This document shows positions 1 through 7,518 of a stretch of 64,000 nucleotides of DNA, one piece after another. Source of the DNA: Brevibacillus borstelensis (GTDB lineage Bacteria > Bacillota > Bacilli > Brevibacillales > Brevibacillaceae). The stretch lies in contig NZ_RHHO01000005.1 of the NCBI RefSeq assembly GCF_003710865.1, positions 80,151-144,150 of the forward strand, read 5' to 3'. Within the stretch, counting starts at the first letter, position 1. Each line of letters opens with the position of its first letter. A program made the position numbers and the translations under genes. A model generated the notes under the pieces. That model had not been told where the DNA came from and did no database searches. It was given only the letters and a program-made list of their open reading frames with translations.

Positions 1-1
1 C

Positions 2-250
2 GCCCGATACGGCATATTTGGCGATGGCATATTCGGCGATAGATTCGGTGATGGCACGTTTCGCGATGGCATATTTGGCGACGGCATGATCGGAGACAGG
101 TTCGGTGATGGAATGTTTGGTGATACATTTGGCGACGGCAAATTCGGTGAAGGTTTGGGCATCTCTTTGGGCCTGCGTGAAGGCATCGGCAACGCTGGAG
201 GCATAGGTGGCATATTTCGGCGTCTTTCCAAACTCACACGTCCTTTCTAG
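2..250 (+). CDS. C-terminal end of a Gly-rich FGD-repeat protein (5' truncated by window edge)
   Basis: An open frame runs from the window edge to a TAG at 248-250 and gives 82 residues. The first part is a tandem array of four- and five-residue units of the type GxFGD or RFGD (for example GIFGDGIFGDRFGDG), degenerating to KFGEGLGISLGLREGIGNAGGIGGIF. The tail is basic (RRLSKLTRPF). The regular phenylalanine/isoleucine-glycine-aspartate spacing suggests a low-complexity or repeat-built structural protein. The start and N-terminal domains lie outside the window, so no function can be assigned. Some Brevibacillus-type spore or surface proteins are Gly-rich, but that link is a guess. Confidence 0.6.
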   Translation, partial: ARYGIFGDGIFGDRFGDGTFRDGIFGDGMIGDRFGDGMFGDTFGDGKFGEGLGISLGLREGIGNAGGIGGIFRRLSKLTRPF

Positions 251-384
251 TGAAATAGCACAGTACATGGTATGACATTCACCCGTCTAGAGAAACCGCA
301 CTTGCCCATATTTCAAAAAAATAAGCGCCCTTTTTTGGTTTGGGCAGGAAAACGCATTCTGCCGGGTGAAAGAATAGATACGAA

Positions 385-398
385 TGATAACGTTTTCA
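385..398. promoter_or_regulatory. cre-like catabolite-repression site upstream of hutH
   Basis: TGATAACGTTTTCA matches every fixed position of the CcpA cre consensus TGWNANCGNTNWCA. It sits directly against the -35 element at 400-405, where CcpA binding would hinder RNA polymerase. Histidine use is a classic catabolite-repressed trait in bacilli. Confidence 0.65.
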
Positions 399-399
399 C

Positions 400-427
400 T
401 TGACAGCTCATAAACTAGTATTACAAT
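400..427 (+). promoter_or_regulatory. SigA-type promoter for hutH
   Basis: TTGACA (400-405) and TACAAT (422-427) are separated by 16 bases. Transcription would begin near 434 and give a leader of about 165 nt before the hutH start. Confidence 0.7.
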
Positions 428-479
428 AGGGAATAGAAAAAATCATCTGAATAATAAGCAGACGGAAGCGGGGAAAAAA

Positions 480-545
480 ATGCAGAACTTGACGCTTACT
501 CGTTTTGTTAATTTCATACCCGCATGGGAAGAGGGGCTAGGATAA
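480..545 (+). CDS. possible 21-residue leader peptide in the hutH transcript
   Basis: ATG at 480 opens a 21-codon frame (MQNLTLTRFVNFIPAWEEGLG) that ends at TAA 543-545. A purine stretch GCGGGG precedes it but is not a strong ribosome site. The last codons and the stop lie in the left arm of the leader hairpin, so ribosome position could affect folding. It has no histidine codon, which argues against simple histidine attenuation. Treat it as a candidate only. Confidence 0.25.
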   Translation: MQNLTLTRFVNFIPAWEEGLG

Positions 546-570
546 CAATCCTAGCCCCTCTTCCTTTTTG
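527..570 (+). terminator. leader terminator/attenuator before hutH
   Basis: A perfect 17-bp inverted repeat (527-543 with 548-564) closes on a 4-base loop AACA and is followed by TTTTT. It lies between the promoter and the hutH ribosome site, so it must be read through for hutH expression. In Bacillus subtilis the hut leader is controlled by the HutP antiterminator. No hutP gene is in this window. Confidence 0.8.
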
Positions 571-601
571 TCCTCTGCTATGCTAAAGGAGGAAAATACT
601 C

Positions 602-2113
602 ATGAATCAACGCACAATTTCTATCCGTCTGGACGGACATAAGCTGACCATTGAACAAGTAGCTGCCATTGCCAGGAAATTCGAGCAGATCGAACTGACG
701 CCGGAAGCCGTTGAAAAAATCCGCAAATCCCGCTCGATGGTTGAACAAATGGTTCAAAACCAACAGGTCGTTTATGGGATTACGACTGGTTTTGGCAAGT
801 TCTCCGACGTAGTGATTCCTCAAGAAGACGTCAGCCAGTTGCAGGAAAATCTGATCATGAGCCATGCGTGTGGAATGGGCGATCCCTATCCGACCGAGGT
901 GGTCCGTGCGATGATGGCCCTGCGGATCAATGCACTGGCCAAGGGATACTCCGGCATCCGGGAAGAGACGATCAACCTGCTGATCGAAATGTGCAACCGC
1001 GGCGTCCATCCGATCATCCCGCAGCAGGGCTCTCTGGGAGCAAGCGGCGATCTGGCTCCCCTCTCCCATATGGTGCTCGTCATGCTCGGGAAAGGAGAAG
1101 CGGAGGTAAACGGCACAAGAATGCCCGGCAAAGCCGCCTTGGAGAGCGCTGGCTTATCCCCTATTCGGCTGGAGGCAAAAGAAGGTCTGGCATTGATCAA
1201 CGGTACGCAGGCGATGACCGCTCTCCTTTGCCTGGCTGTGGCTGATGCTCATGCGCTGATCGAAAATGCCGATGTCATCGCCGCCATGACCGTGGAAGCG
1301 TTGCACGGGATTCCAAAAGCGTTTGATCCACAGCTTCACCTCGTCCGCGCCCATCCCGGCCAACAGGAATCAGCTCGCAAGCTGCTTGCCCATCTCGCAG
1401 GAAGCGAACGGACGACAGCGCAAGGGGAGCTCCGCGTGCAAGATGCCTACAGCCTCCGATGCGTCCCGCAGGTGCATGGCGCTACACGCGATGCCTGGGA
1501 GTATGTACGTGCTGCTGTAACCAGAGAGTGCAACAGTGTAACCGACAATCCCATTCTCTTCGCCGAGACCGGCGATGTTATTTCCGGAGGGAATTTCCAC
1601 GGTCAGCCGATGGCATTGGCAGCCGACTTTTTGGCCATAGCAATAGCTGAGCTTGCCAATATTTCCGAGCGGCGGACCGAGCGTCTGGTCAACCCGCAAT
1701 TAAGCGGACTCCCCGGTTTTTTAACGGAAAAAGGCGGCCTGCATTCCGGATTTATGATCACGCAATATGCCGCTGCTTCTATCGTTTCGGAGAACAAGGT
1801 GCTGTGCCATCCGGCTTCCGTCGATTCTATCCCTTCCTCTGCCAATCAGGAGGATCACGTAAGCATGGGAACGACGGCGGCCCGCAAGCTGAGAACCGTC
1901 ATCGCCAACTCCATGAAGGTACTCGCCATCGAATATTTGGCGGCTGCGCAAGCAATCGAATTTGGCAAAGGAAAATTGGGAATCGGCACGGAGAAAGCTT
2001 ATGCCAAGCTTCGTGAGGTCATACCGCCACTCTCCGAAGACCGGGAAATGCATGTGGACATGGCAAAAGCGGCAGAGCTCTTGGCAAGCGGCTGTCTCGT
2101 CCCTGAAATTTGA
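602..2113 (+). CDS. hutH: histidine ammonia-lyase
   Basis: Converts L-histidine to urocanate and ammonia, the first step of cytosolic histidine breakdown. The 503-residue length is normal for HutH. The MIO-forming Ala-Ser-Gly triad is at 147-149 within GSLGASGDLAPL, and the conserved YGITTGFG motif with the catalytic tyrosine is at about 58-65. The start is preceded by AAAGGAGG with good spacing. Upstream lie a cre-like site, a SigA promoter and a strong leader terminator, pointing to carbon control plus antitermination. No hutU, hutI or hutG is adjacent, so the rest of the pathway must be encoded elsewhere. A related aromatic ammonia-lyase is less likely given the close HutH-style motifs. 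Confidence 0.95.
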   Translation: MNQRTISIRLDGHKLTIEQVAAIARKFEQIELTPEAVEKIRKSRSMVEQMVQNQQVVYGITTGFGKFSDVVIPQEDVSQLQENLIMSHACGMGDPYPTEVVRAMMALRINALAKGYSGIREETINLLIEMCNRGVHPIIPQQGSLGASGDLAPLSHMVLVMLGKGEAEVNGTRMPGKAALESAGLSPIRLEAKEGLALINGTQAMTALLCLAVADAHALIENADVIAAMTVEALHGIPKAFDPQLHLVRAHPGQQESARKLLAHLAGSERTTAQGELRVQDAYSLRCVPQVHGATRDAWEYVRAAVTRECNSVTDNPILFAETGDVISGGNFHGQPMALAADFLAIAIAELANISERRTERLVNPQLSGLPGFLTEKGGLHSGFMITQYAAASIVSENKVLCHPASVDSIPSSANQEDHVSMGTTAARKLRTVIANSMKVLAIEYLAAAQAIEFGKGKLGIGTEKAYAKLREVIPPLSEDREMHVDMAKAAELLASGCLVPEI

Positions 2114-2134
2114 TTGCTTCAACGTTTTCCTCCC

Positions 2135-2162
2135 TTGACCCGGCGGACCTTCCTGTTATGAT
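2135..2162 (+). promoter_or_regulatory. candidate promoter for the DCC-family gene
   Basis: TTGACC (2135-2140) and TATGAT (2157-2162) are spaced by 16 bases, about 45 bases before the downstream start codon. Confidence 0.45.
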
Positions 2163-2207
2163 GGAGGTAACATTGCCAGATTTCATGCTCAACAGGAGGC
2201 GTCCGCC

Positions 2208-2624
2208 ATGTCTACTGCTTCCCATCCAGACACAATCCTGTTATTCGACGGCGTCTGCAATTTCTGCAACGGCGCTGTCCGCTTTATCATCCCGCGTGAT
2301 CCGGCGGGGCGGATTCACTTCGCCTCACTGCAGTCAGAGACAGGCCAAAGCTTGCTGGAGCAGTATGGACTGGCGACTCACGACCTGTCATCTGTCGTAC
2401 TGATCGACCAGGGAACCGTGTACGTCTATTCTGATGCAATCCTGCGCGTTGGCCGGCTTTTGCGCGGAGCCTGGCCGATTTTCTCAGCGATCGGCTTTTT
2501 CTTCCCAAGGCTTGTCAGGGATAGACTGTATCGGTTCATCGCTCGCAACCGCTATCGCTGGTTCGGCCGGTCGACCGTATGTCTGCTCCCCACAGCCGAA
2601 ATACGAGCACGCTTTTTGGACTGA
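2208..2624 (+). CDS. DCC-family (DUF393) thiol-disulfide oxidoreductase-like protein
   Basis: A 138-residue protein opening with the family signature DGVCNFC (Asp14, Cys17, Cys20), the DxxCxxC motif that names the DCC family. The fold is predicted to be thioredoxin-like, and members are thought to act in thiol-disulfide exchange. The central part (GRLLRGAWPIFSAIGFFFPR) is hydrophobic, and the chain ends with the basic stretch RDRLYRFIARNRYRWFGR that is common in the family. An AGGAGG ribosome site precedes the ATG. It appears to be monocistronic, with its own promoter and terminator. The physiological substrate is unknown. Confidence 0.85.
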   Translation: MSTASHPDTILLFDGVCNFCNGAVRFIIPRDPAGRIHFASLQSETGQSLLEQYGLATHDLSSVVLIDQGTVYVYSDAILRVGRLLRGAWPIFSAIGFFFPRLVRDRLYRFIARNRYRWFGRSTVCLLPTAEIRARFLD

Positions 2625-2626
2625 AA

Positions 2627-2665
2627 AAGAGGCATGCCTTATGGCATCGCCTCTTCTTGTTTTAA
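2627..2665 (+). terminator. Rho-independent terminator after the DCC gene
   Basis: AAGAGGC-TGCC pairs with GGCA-GCCTCTT around a short loop, with a small bulge, followed by TTCTTGTTTT. Confidence 0.7.
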
Positions 2666-2667
2666 CC

Positions 2668-3177
2668 TTATATATTCTTTGTAATATTTAATTGGCTGAC
2701 AAATGCTTCCGTGCTCCGTTTCCGCTCTTTGCGCATGTTTTTGCGCTCCTCTGCCGTTTCAATCAGATAGCGTTCCTCGTCGGTTTCCGGGATGATGGGC
2801 GGTACTGGAGTCGGCTTGCCGTCTTCACCGAGCGCTACGAACGTGAGAAAAGAGGTAGCGGTCAAGGTTCGCTCCCCTGTTCGCAAATTTTCCGAGATGA
2901 TTTTAACAAATACCTCCATCGATGTTTTTCCCGTGGAGGAGATGATCGCTTCCAGACAGATGGAATGGCCCATTTTTACGGGAGTAAGAAAATCGATCGA
3001 ATCAATCGACGCCGTGACAACGGGACGGCGGGAATGCCTCATCGCCGCAATGGCAGCCACTTCGTCAATATAGGCCATCATTTTCCCTCCAAACATCGTG
3101 CCGTGAAAGTTGGTGTCTGAAGGTTGTACGAGGGAAGCCTGAATCGTACGGGATTCTTTTGTCGTCTTCGCGTTCAT
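2668..3177 (-). CDS. hotdog-fold acyl-CoA thioesterase (YkhA-like)
   Basis: A protein of about 169 residues that should hydrolyse acyl-CoA thioesters in the cytosol. The signature NFHGTMFGGKMMAYIDEVAAIAA is the classic active-site helix of the YciA/YkhA/BACH hotdog family, with a conserved Asp on the long helix. It is followed by the V(T/V)ASIDSIDFLTPVKMG strand region. The C-terminal tail is basic and charged (ERKNMRKERKRS), as in Bacillus homologues. The frame could begin at GTG 3180 or ATG 3177. AAAGGAG lies 8 bases before the ATG, so ATG is preferred. It stands alone and converges on the DCC gene terminator. Confidence 0.88.
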   Translation of the reverse strand: MNAKTTKESRTIQASLVQPSDTNFHGTMFGGKMMAYIDEVAAIAAMRHSRRPVVTASIDSIDFLTPVKMGHSICLEAIISSTGKTSMEVFVKIISENLRTGERTLTATSFLTFVALGEDGKPTPVPPIIPETDEERYLIETAEERKNMRKERKRSTEAFVSQLNITKNI

Positions 3178-3287
3178 CACTGTTGCTCCTTTGCCAATCT
3201 ACTTATCTGACCTAGCCATCATACCACATCGTTACTAGAGGATGTTCAAAAACTCTCGGAAACATACGCGGGGAATTGCTCTTGCCC

Positions 3288-4061
3288 CTATGTGACGAGA
3301 TTTTCCTGCTCGCTGATGTATCCCAAGAGCTCCAGCGACTGGGCTGTATCCGGGCCCAGCAGCGCATGCAGCAACGGCAGATTCCATAAATAGGCCGGCT
3401 TATAGCCCGTTAGCGAAAACAGATTCTCATCCAAATGTACTGCTGCTTTCCGCCGTTCTATGCTTGCACAGTAGAAATGCTCCAAATAATCGGTGCCCCA
3501 TCTGGAGAAAGAAGCCGTTTCCTCGGTCAAAGCGGTCAGAAGTATTATTTCGCCCGTATCAATGACCTCTAATGGGTAAAGCTGGCAGCTAAACGGCTTG
3601 AGTGAAACAACATCCACTCCCGACTTCTCGGCGTATGCGTGAATGGAGCACCCGTACCTTCCGTTCATCTCTTTATAGAACAGGCAGTTCCCGTGGTCCA
3701 TCCGGATCGTGCCCAGACCATAGTGTTTGTCCCAGATCCCTTCGGCAGCCCATCCTCGCTGCTCCCGCTCGCTCCAGAATTGGCTTGCGATCGCACCCGA
3801 TTCCCGCTCCAGCAGATCGGCCTGCTGGTTTTCTACGGCATAGGGTTGTCCGCCTTCACAGCAAGTCTCCCGGTGAACGAGACGGCAATTTTCGCAATCC
3901 AAGTGAAATGGCGTCAAGAGCGCCGGCAGATCGAGCAGAACCTTTCCCATTTGTTTCATCGCAGCGCGATGCTTCCTGATGTACTTTTTGCAGGCGTACA
4001 CCTCTCGTTCATTCATCTTTTCCGGTGTACCCAGGTAGCGATAGAGACCTCTGCCATTCAT
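3288..4061 (-). CDS. DUF3109/YkgJ-type cysteine-cluster protein
   Basis: A 257-residue cytosolic protein with a cysteine-rich motif DCENCRLVHRETCCEGGQPYAVE near residues 54-76 and further cysteines (YGCSIHAYA, FSCQLYPLEV). This is the arrangement of the YkgJ/DUF3109 group, which probably binds a metal or an Fe-S cluster. The activity is unknown. Its start overlaps the end of the upstream minus-strand gene by 4 bases (4058-4061), which implies translational coupling and one transcript. Confidence 0.7.
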   Translation of the reverse strand: MNGRGLYRYLGTPEKMNEREVYACKKYIRKHRAAMKQMGKVLLDLPALLTPFHLDCENCRLVHRETCCEGGQPYAVENQQADLLERESGAIASQFWSEREQRGWAAEGIWDKHYGLGTIRMDHGNCLFYKEMNGRYGCSIHAYAEKSGVDVVSLKPFSCQLYPLEVIDTGEIILLTALTEETASFSRWGTDYLEHFYCASIERRKAAVHLDENLFSLTGYKPAYLWNLPLLHALLGPDTAQSLELLGYISEQENLVT

Positions 4062-4378
4062 TTGGACAAGATGAGCTCCGCTTCCGTTCCGAAGATAGAG
4101 AGACGCCCCTCGGCAAATACCGCCAGATTGTCTTCATCCGCAGGGATCTCCATCAAAATTTCTACGGTTCCTTCTGTATCGGACTCCAGGACGATCAGCA
4201 AATCCTTCTCTCCAAATTCGTTGTCCGTCAGCTTCCACGAGGCAAGTGTGCCTTGCAGCTGAGTCACCTCTTCATCTTCGCTGTCCGAGTCCCACTGTGT
4301 AAATTGCGCCTGAATCTGTCCTTTGGCATAATGCTCTTCGATCAAGCCGAGAAGTTGATCGTGTTTATGGATGTCCAT
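4058..4378 (-). CDS. small acidic conserved hypothetical protein
   Basis: A 106-residue, strongly acidic protein (MDIHKHDQLLGLIEEHY... to ELILSK). I do not recognise a family. The frame extends upstream to 4462, but GGAGGGA stands 7 bases before ATG 4376-4378, so that start is chosen. It overlaps the cysteine-cluster gene by 4 bases, so the two are probably cotranscribed and may work together. The alternating hydrophobic and acidic stretches (WKLTDNEFGEKDLLIVLE, TVEILMEIPADEDNL) suggest a small beta-rich domain. Confidence 0.65.
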   Translation of the reverse strand: MDIHKHDQLLGLIEEHYAKGQIQAQFTQWDSDSEDEEVTQLQGTLASWKLTDNEFGEKDLLIVLESDTEGTVEILMEIPADEDNLAVFAEGRLSIFGTEAELILSK

Positions 4379-4436
4379 GGAAAAATCCCTCCACTTTGTT
4401 CTTTTTCCTCTATGATAACAGACAGATGCGCTTGCA

Positions 4437-4468
4437 CAAAAAAAGCCGCCTCGTCCGAACAAGGCGGG
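4437..4468 (-). terminator. terminator of the pterin dehydratase gene
   Basis: On the minus strand CCGCCT and AGGCGG pair around a 10-base loop, followed by CTTTTTTTG. Confidence 0.75.
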
Positions 4469-4478
4469 AATCCCCTCT

Positions 4479-4763
4479 TCAGCTTACCTTGCTGATCGTC
4501 TGTGCCAGGGCAAAGTCTTTCCCGGTCAAACCGTGCGCTTCTCTCGTCGTCACCGTAAAGGTCACTGTCGATTGACGAATCAGGATTTCGACATGGTGAC
4601 TATCCTGGTCAAGCAATTCCGCTACACGATTGACAAAGCTGACGGCAGTGGAGAAATCGCGGCACTGATACGTACGGGACAGCGCCATCCGATCCTCCAT
4701 CAGTCTCCAGCCGGGCACTTTGTTCAAATACAACTTCACTTGTTCCAGCGAAAGCTTGCTCAC
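4479..4763 (-). CDS. phhB: pterin-4a-carbinolamine dehydratase
   Basis: A 94-residue protein with the normal size and pattern of the PCD/DCoH family. It dehydrates 4a-hydroxytetrahydropterin, recycling the cofactor of aromatic amino acid hydroxylases. The family site is visible as DSHHVEILIRQSTVTFTVTT followed by HGLTGKDFALA, with the paired histidines and the threonine-rich strand. The start is GTG at 4763 behind GGGGGTG. No phenylalanine hydroxylase is nearby, so the partner enzyme is unknown. It has its own terminator downstream. Confidence 0.88.
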   Translation of the reverse strand: MSKLSLEQVKLYLNKVPGWRLMEDRMALSRTYQCRDFSTAVSFVNRVAELLDQDSHHVEILIRQSTVTFTVTTREAHGLTGKDFALAQTISKVS

Positions 4764-4851
4764 TCAGCGCACCCCCATCATCGATGAATGACATCGTTTT
4801 CACCATCATATTCACCTTGATAGCGGGTTAGTCACGCTTATCCGCGACGTC

Positions 4852-5589
4852 CTATTTTTTGACTGCGAAAAAGATCATCCGAGGCGAGTCAGCCGCTTGA
4901 TACGGTTCAAACTGGTAATTGCCAAACGTCTGAATGTTGACAAAGCCAGCTTTCTGCAGCATTGCGGTCATCTCCTCAACCGTAAAGAGGCGGACCTGCT
5001 CCTGGTAGACTCTCGTTTCCGCTGCGCCTTTATCCTTAACGACGATCCGCTTCTTCACAAATCCTGCTTCCAGCCACCGCTCCTCCTCGATCAGCAGTCC
5101 GCCGACTTCCTTTTCGGAGTGCGGTACGAGATTGGCCTCTACAAACGCGGGATTCAAGTAGTCGATGACCACCTCTCCCCCCGATTTCAGGGCAAGGGCC
5201 ATGTTTTGAACGACCTGCGCATTTTCCTCGTCCGAAGAGAAATACCCGAAGCTGGTAAACAGATTGACCACGATATCGAACTCTTCCCGAAACGGTATAT
5301 GTCGCATGTCATATTGGTAAAAATGCAGATTAGGGAGAATCTTTTGCTCATTGGCGAGCTGAAGCAGGACGTTTGATAAATCTACCCCGACAACTTCATA
5401 CCCGCGTCGGGCCAGTGCACGCGAATGACGTCCGCTCCCGCAACAAAGATCAAGAACTCTTCCGGATCGCTTGATGGGCAAACGCTCCAGGAGGTTGGCT
5501 ATCTCTTTATCAGCTGACGCGTCATCCCTGTGTTTGTACACCAACACGTAGTCCTCGCGAAAGCTTCGTTCAAACCATTCTTCTGCCAT
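4852..5589 (-). CDS. class I SAM-dependent methyltransferase
   Basis: A 245-residue cytosolic enzyme with the Rossmann methyltransferase core. Motif I is VLDLCCGSGRHSRALARRG, followed by the acidic VVGVDLS strand that binds SAM. YDMRHIPFREEFDIVVNLFTSFGYF corresponds to motifs II and III. The C-terminal half is beta-rich, as in YodH/TehB-like small-molecule methyltransferases. The open frame reaches 5817, but AAGGAG lies 8 bases before ATG at 5589 and homologous structure begins there. The substrate is not predictable. Confidence 0.85.
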   Translation of the reverse strand: MAEEWFERSFREDYVLVYKHRDDASADKEIANLLERLPIKRSGRVLDLCCGSGRHSRALARRGYEVVGVDLSNVLLQLANEQKILPNLHFYQYDMRHIPFREEFDIVVNLFTSFGYFSSDEENAQVVQNMALALKSGGEVVIDYLNPAFVEANLVPHSEKEVGGLLIEEERWLEAGFVKKRIVVKDKGAAETRVYQEQVRLFTVEEMTAMLQKAGFVNIQTFGNYQFEPYQAADSPRMIFFAVKK

Positions 5590-5692
5590 GTCTGTGCTCC
5601 TTTTTCCTTCCAAGATGCACCTATTATACCACAGCCTATTTTGATCAGAAGCCGTTTTCCGCGACAGAAATGTGCAGGAAGGGCAGCCGTCT

Positions 5693-7405
5693 TCACCGCT
5701 GTCGCGAATACACAGCATTGCCCTCTGCCGCGGACAATCGGATGTCACCCTCGGCCAAATCGAGCGGTTCCCAACGCTTCCTTCGATCATCCCAGATTTG
5801 ATACCGCAAACCGTCATTCGTTACAAGATACGGTCCAAACGGCATCACTTCCGCACGGGTCACATGCAGCTCCCGCTGTCTCCCTCCGATTTGCCACCAT
5901 GTATACGTCCCGGCTTCCTCGTCACTCTTTCGCTTTAAGACAGCCTGGCTGTGGTCATTGGCCCAGACAACCTCGCCTTCGGCCGTCCAGGATTTGCCCT
6001 TGCGCGATACAAAGACGGTTTTGTTTTCCGTAGGACCCGGTATTGTGTAATAAATGCCGTCTTTTCGTACCCTGATCGGAAAGGCTGGCAGCTTCTCCCG
6101 AGGGTGAAGCAATGCCTCTCCCAACGACTCCGTTTTCTCCAGTACGAGATCATGGAGGCGATACGTTCGTTTTTCCACCCGATACAAATTTTTGTCGCCC
6201 GCTGGACGCACGAGCACGATATAGAGATAGCCATCCACATCGTCTACAGCCATTTCCAGCGCAATCGACCCGGTCGACGTCTCATCGAAAAGCGGCGTTT
6301 TTTCTCCCGTAGCCAAATGATACACTGTTCCAAGCTTCTCTTCGACATAGAGAAATCTCCCTGCATCCAGCCAATCGATTGTCGCATGGGAGAGTCCGCT
6401 GCCTTCCAGCATCGGCTCGATCAATAGCGGATCACGTCCTCTCTGCTCCAAAACGAGGGCAACCTGTCTATCTCCCCGTCTGCTCTTGCTTCGCCCTCTG
6501 TCAATCACGCCGAGATAGCTTTCGCGGTCAGGAGAGAGTATCAATCGGTCGTAAAAGGAGTCATAGGGACTAAAACCGACCACCTCGCTGTCAGGGTAGG
6601 AGAGCCAGGACAACGGCTGTTTTTTGTATAATGCCACATAGCGATACTCTTCGGGCAGATAGTTCCCGCTTTGCGAATGGAATTGCGTCAAGTCCAGCGC
6701 CGCCCGATTGACCCTTCGCACATCAAGAGACATCGTCCGATCATCCAGCCAGACTGCCGGGTAGCCGTTGACTGACCGTCCCGCTTCTTCCTTCCTGATC
6801 ATAGGCTCTGAAAATCGCAGCAGAATCGTTCCCAATCCTTCCGTTATGTACAAGGATCGGGATTCTCTGCTCTCCGGAAGCATGAGCACCGCTCCCTCTG
6901 CCTTGCCGGGCTGAATGGTAAGAGCAAGGGGGGCCATTCTTCGGAGAGTGATCGTCGGAATATTCCCAAAACGAAACCCGAACTCGTCTTTGATTTCCGA
7001 AAAGGTCATCGTCAATTGATAATTGCCTCGTGACACCTCGCGGACGGACGTGCTGTACTTCACATCGCCGATAAGCTCCACTTGGGAAAGGAAGCTTTCC
7101 GCTGCCTCCAAGGATTGGTTCGTTGTCACATCAATATGTATAAAGGCTTCTTTTTTATGCAGTCCAAGTTGAATCGGCTGTTTTGGCATCTTGCCTCGTT
7201 CAAACTCGGCTATCCGAAAGCTGGCCTGATCGTCTTGCTGTCCAATCAATAATCGCTGAAAAGCTTGCTCAAAGGCATACGTTTCTCCGGCCGTGACGGA
7301 ATTCAACGTTTTCTCCATCATTTGCGACCGGTAGAAGGCAGTAATAATCCAGATGGAAGCCAGGCAAACCGATCCGAGGGTAACAATCAGCATCCACCGC
7401 TTCAC
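5693..7405 (-). CDS. membrane-anchored extracytoplasmic protein of unknown function
   Basis: A 570-residue protein starting at GTG 7405 behind AGGGGG. Residues 4-26 form one hydrophobic N-terminal segment (RWMLIVTLGSVCLASIWIIT) with no lipobox cysteine, so it is predicted to be a signal anchor with the rest outside the cell. The region at about 200-260 (GTILLRFSEPMIRKEEAG... SLDVRRV) resembles a bacterial Ig-like module. The second half contains repeated short beta-rich blocks (FLYVEEKLGTVYHLATGE, YLYIVLVRPAGDKNLYR, QIWDDRRKRWEPLDLAEG) suggestive of a beta-propeller. No catalytic motif was recognised. It lies alone, upstream of the methyltransferase in the same direction. Confidence 0.7.
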   Translation of the reverse strand: MKRWMLIVTLGSVCLASIWIITAFYRSQMMEKTLNSVTAGETYAFEQAFQRLLIGQQDDQASFRIAEFERGKMPKQPIQLGLHKKEAFIHIDVTTNQSLEAAESFLSQVELIGDVKYSTSVREVSRGNYQLTMTFSEIKDEFGFRFGNIPTITLRRMAPLALTIQPGKAEGAVLMLPESRESRSLYITEGLGTILLRFSEPMIRKEEAGRSVNGYPAVWLDDRTMSLDVRRVNRAALDLTQFHSQSGNYLPEEYRYVALYKKQPLSWLSYPDSEVVGFSPYDSFYDRLILSPDRESYLGVIDRGRSKSRRGDRQVALVLEQRGRDPLLIEPMLEGSGLSHATIDWLDAGRFLYVEEKLGTVYHLATGEKTPLFDETSTGSIALEMAVDDVDGYLYIVLVRPAGDKNLYRVEKRTYRLHDLVLEKTESLGEALLHPREKLPAFPIRVRKDGIYYTIPGPTENKTVFVSRKGKSWTAEGEVVWANDHSQAVLKRKSDEEAGTYTWWQIGGRQRELHVTRAEVMPFGPYLVTNDGLRYQIWDDRRKRWEPLDLAEGDIRLSAAEGNAVYSRQR

Positions 7406-7470
7406 TTGAACGCCCCCTGAATAAACACGCTTTTCTCCATGATATCATAAACCTTTGTGTCCGATCAGAT

Positions 7471-7512
7471 AAAAGCCCCTTTGCTGACGAGAGTTCCTAT
7501 CATCAAAGGGGC
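7471..7512 (-). terminator. terminator of the dgk-dck operon
   Basis: A 9-bp stem GCCCCTTTG/CAAAGGGGC with a 20-base loop, followed on the minus strand by TTTTATC. Confidence 0.7.
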
Positions 7513-7518
7513 ATGGCA

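Noticed and set aside
2..250. Pentapeptide-repeat (A(D/N)LXX) protein
   Set aside because: The unit is GxFGD with Gly and Asp fixed, not the A(D/N)LXX pattern, and mixed four- and five-residue spacing does not fit that fold.
578..1069. Long antisense frames inside hutH and other genes
   Set aside because: They lie opposite clear, motif-rich genes, lack ribosome sites and show no plausible domains, so they are codon-bias shadows.
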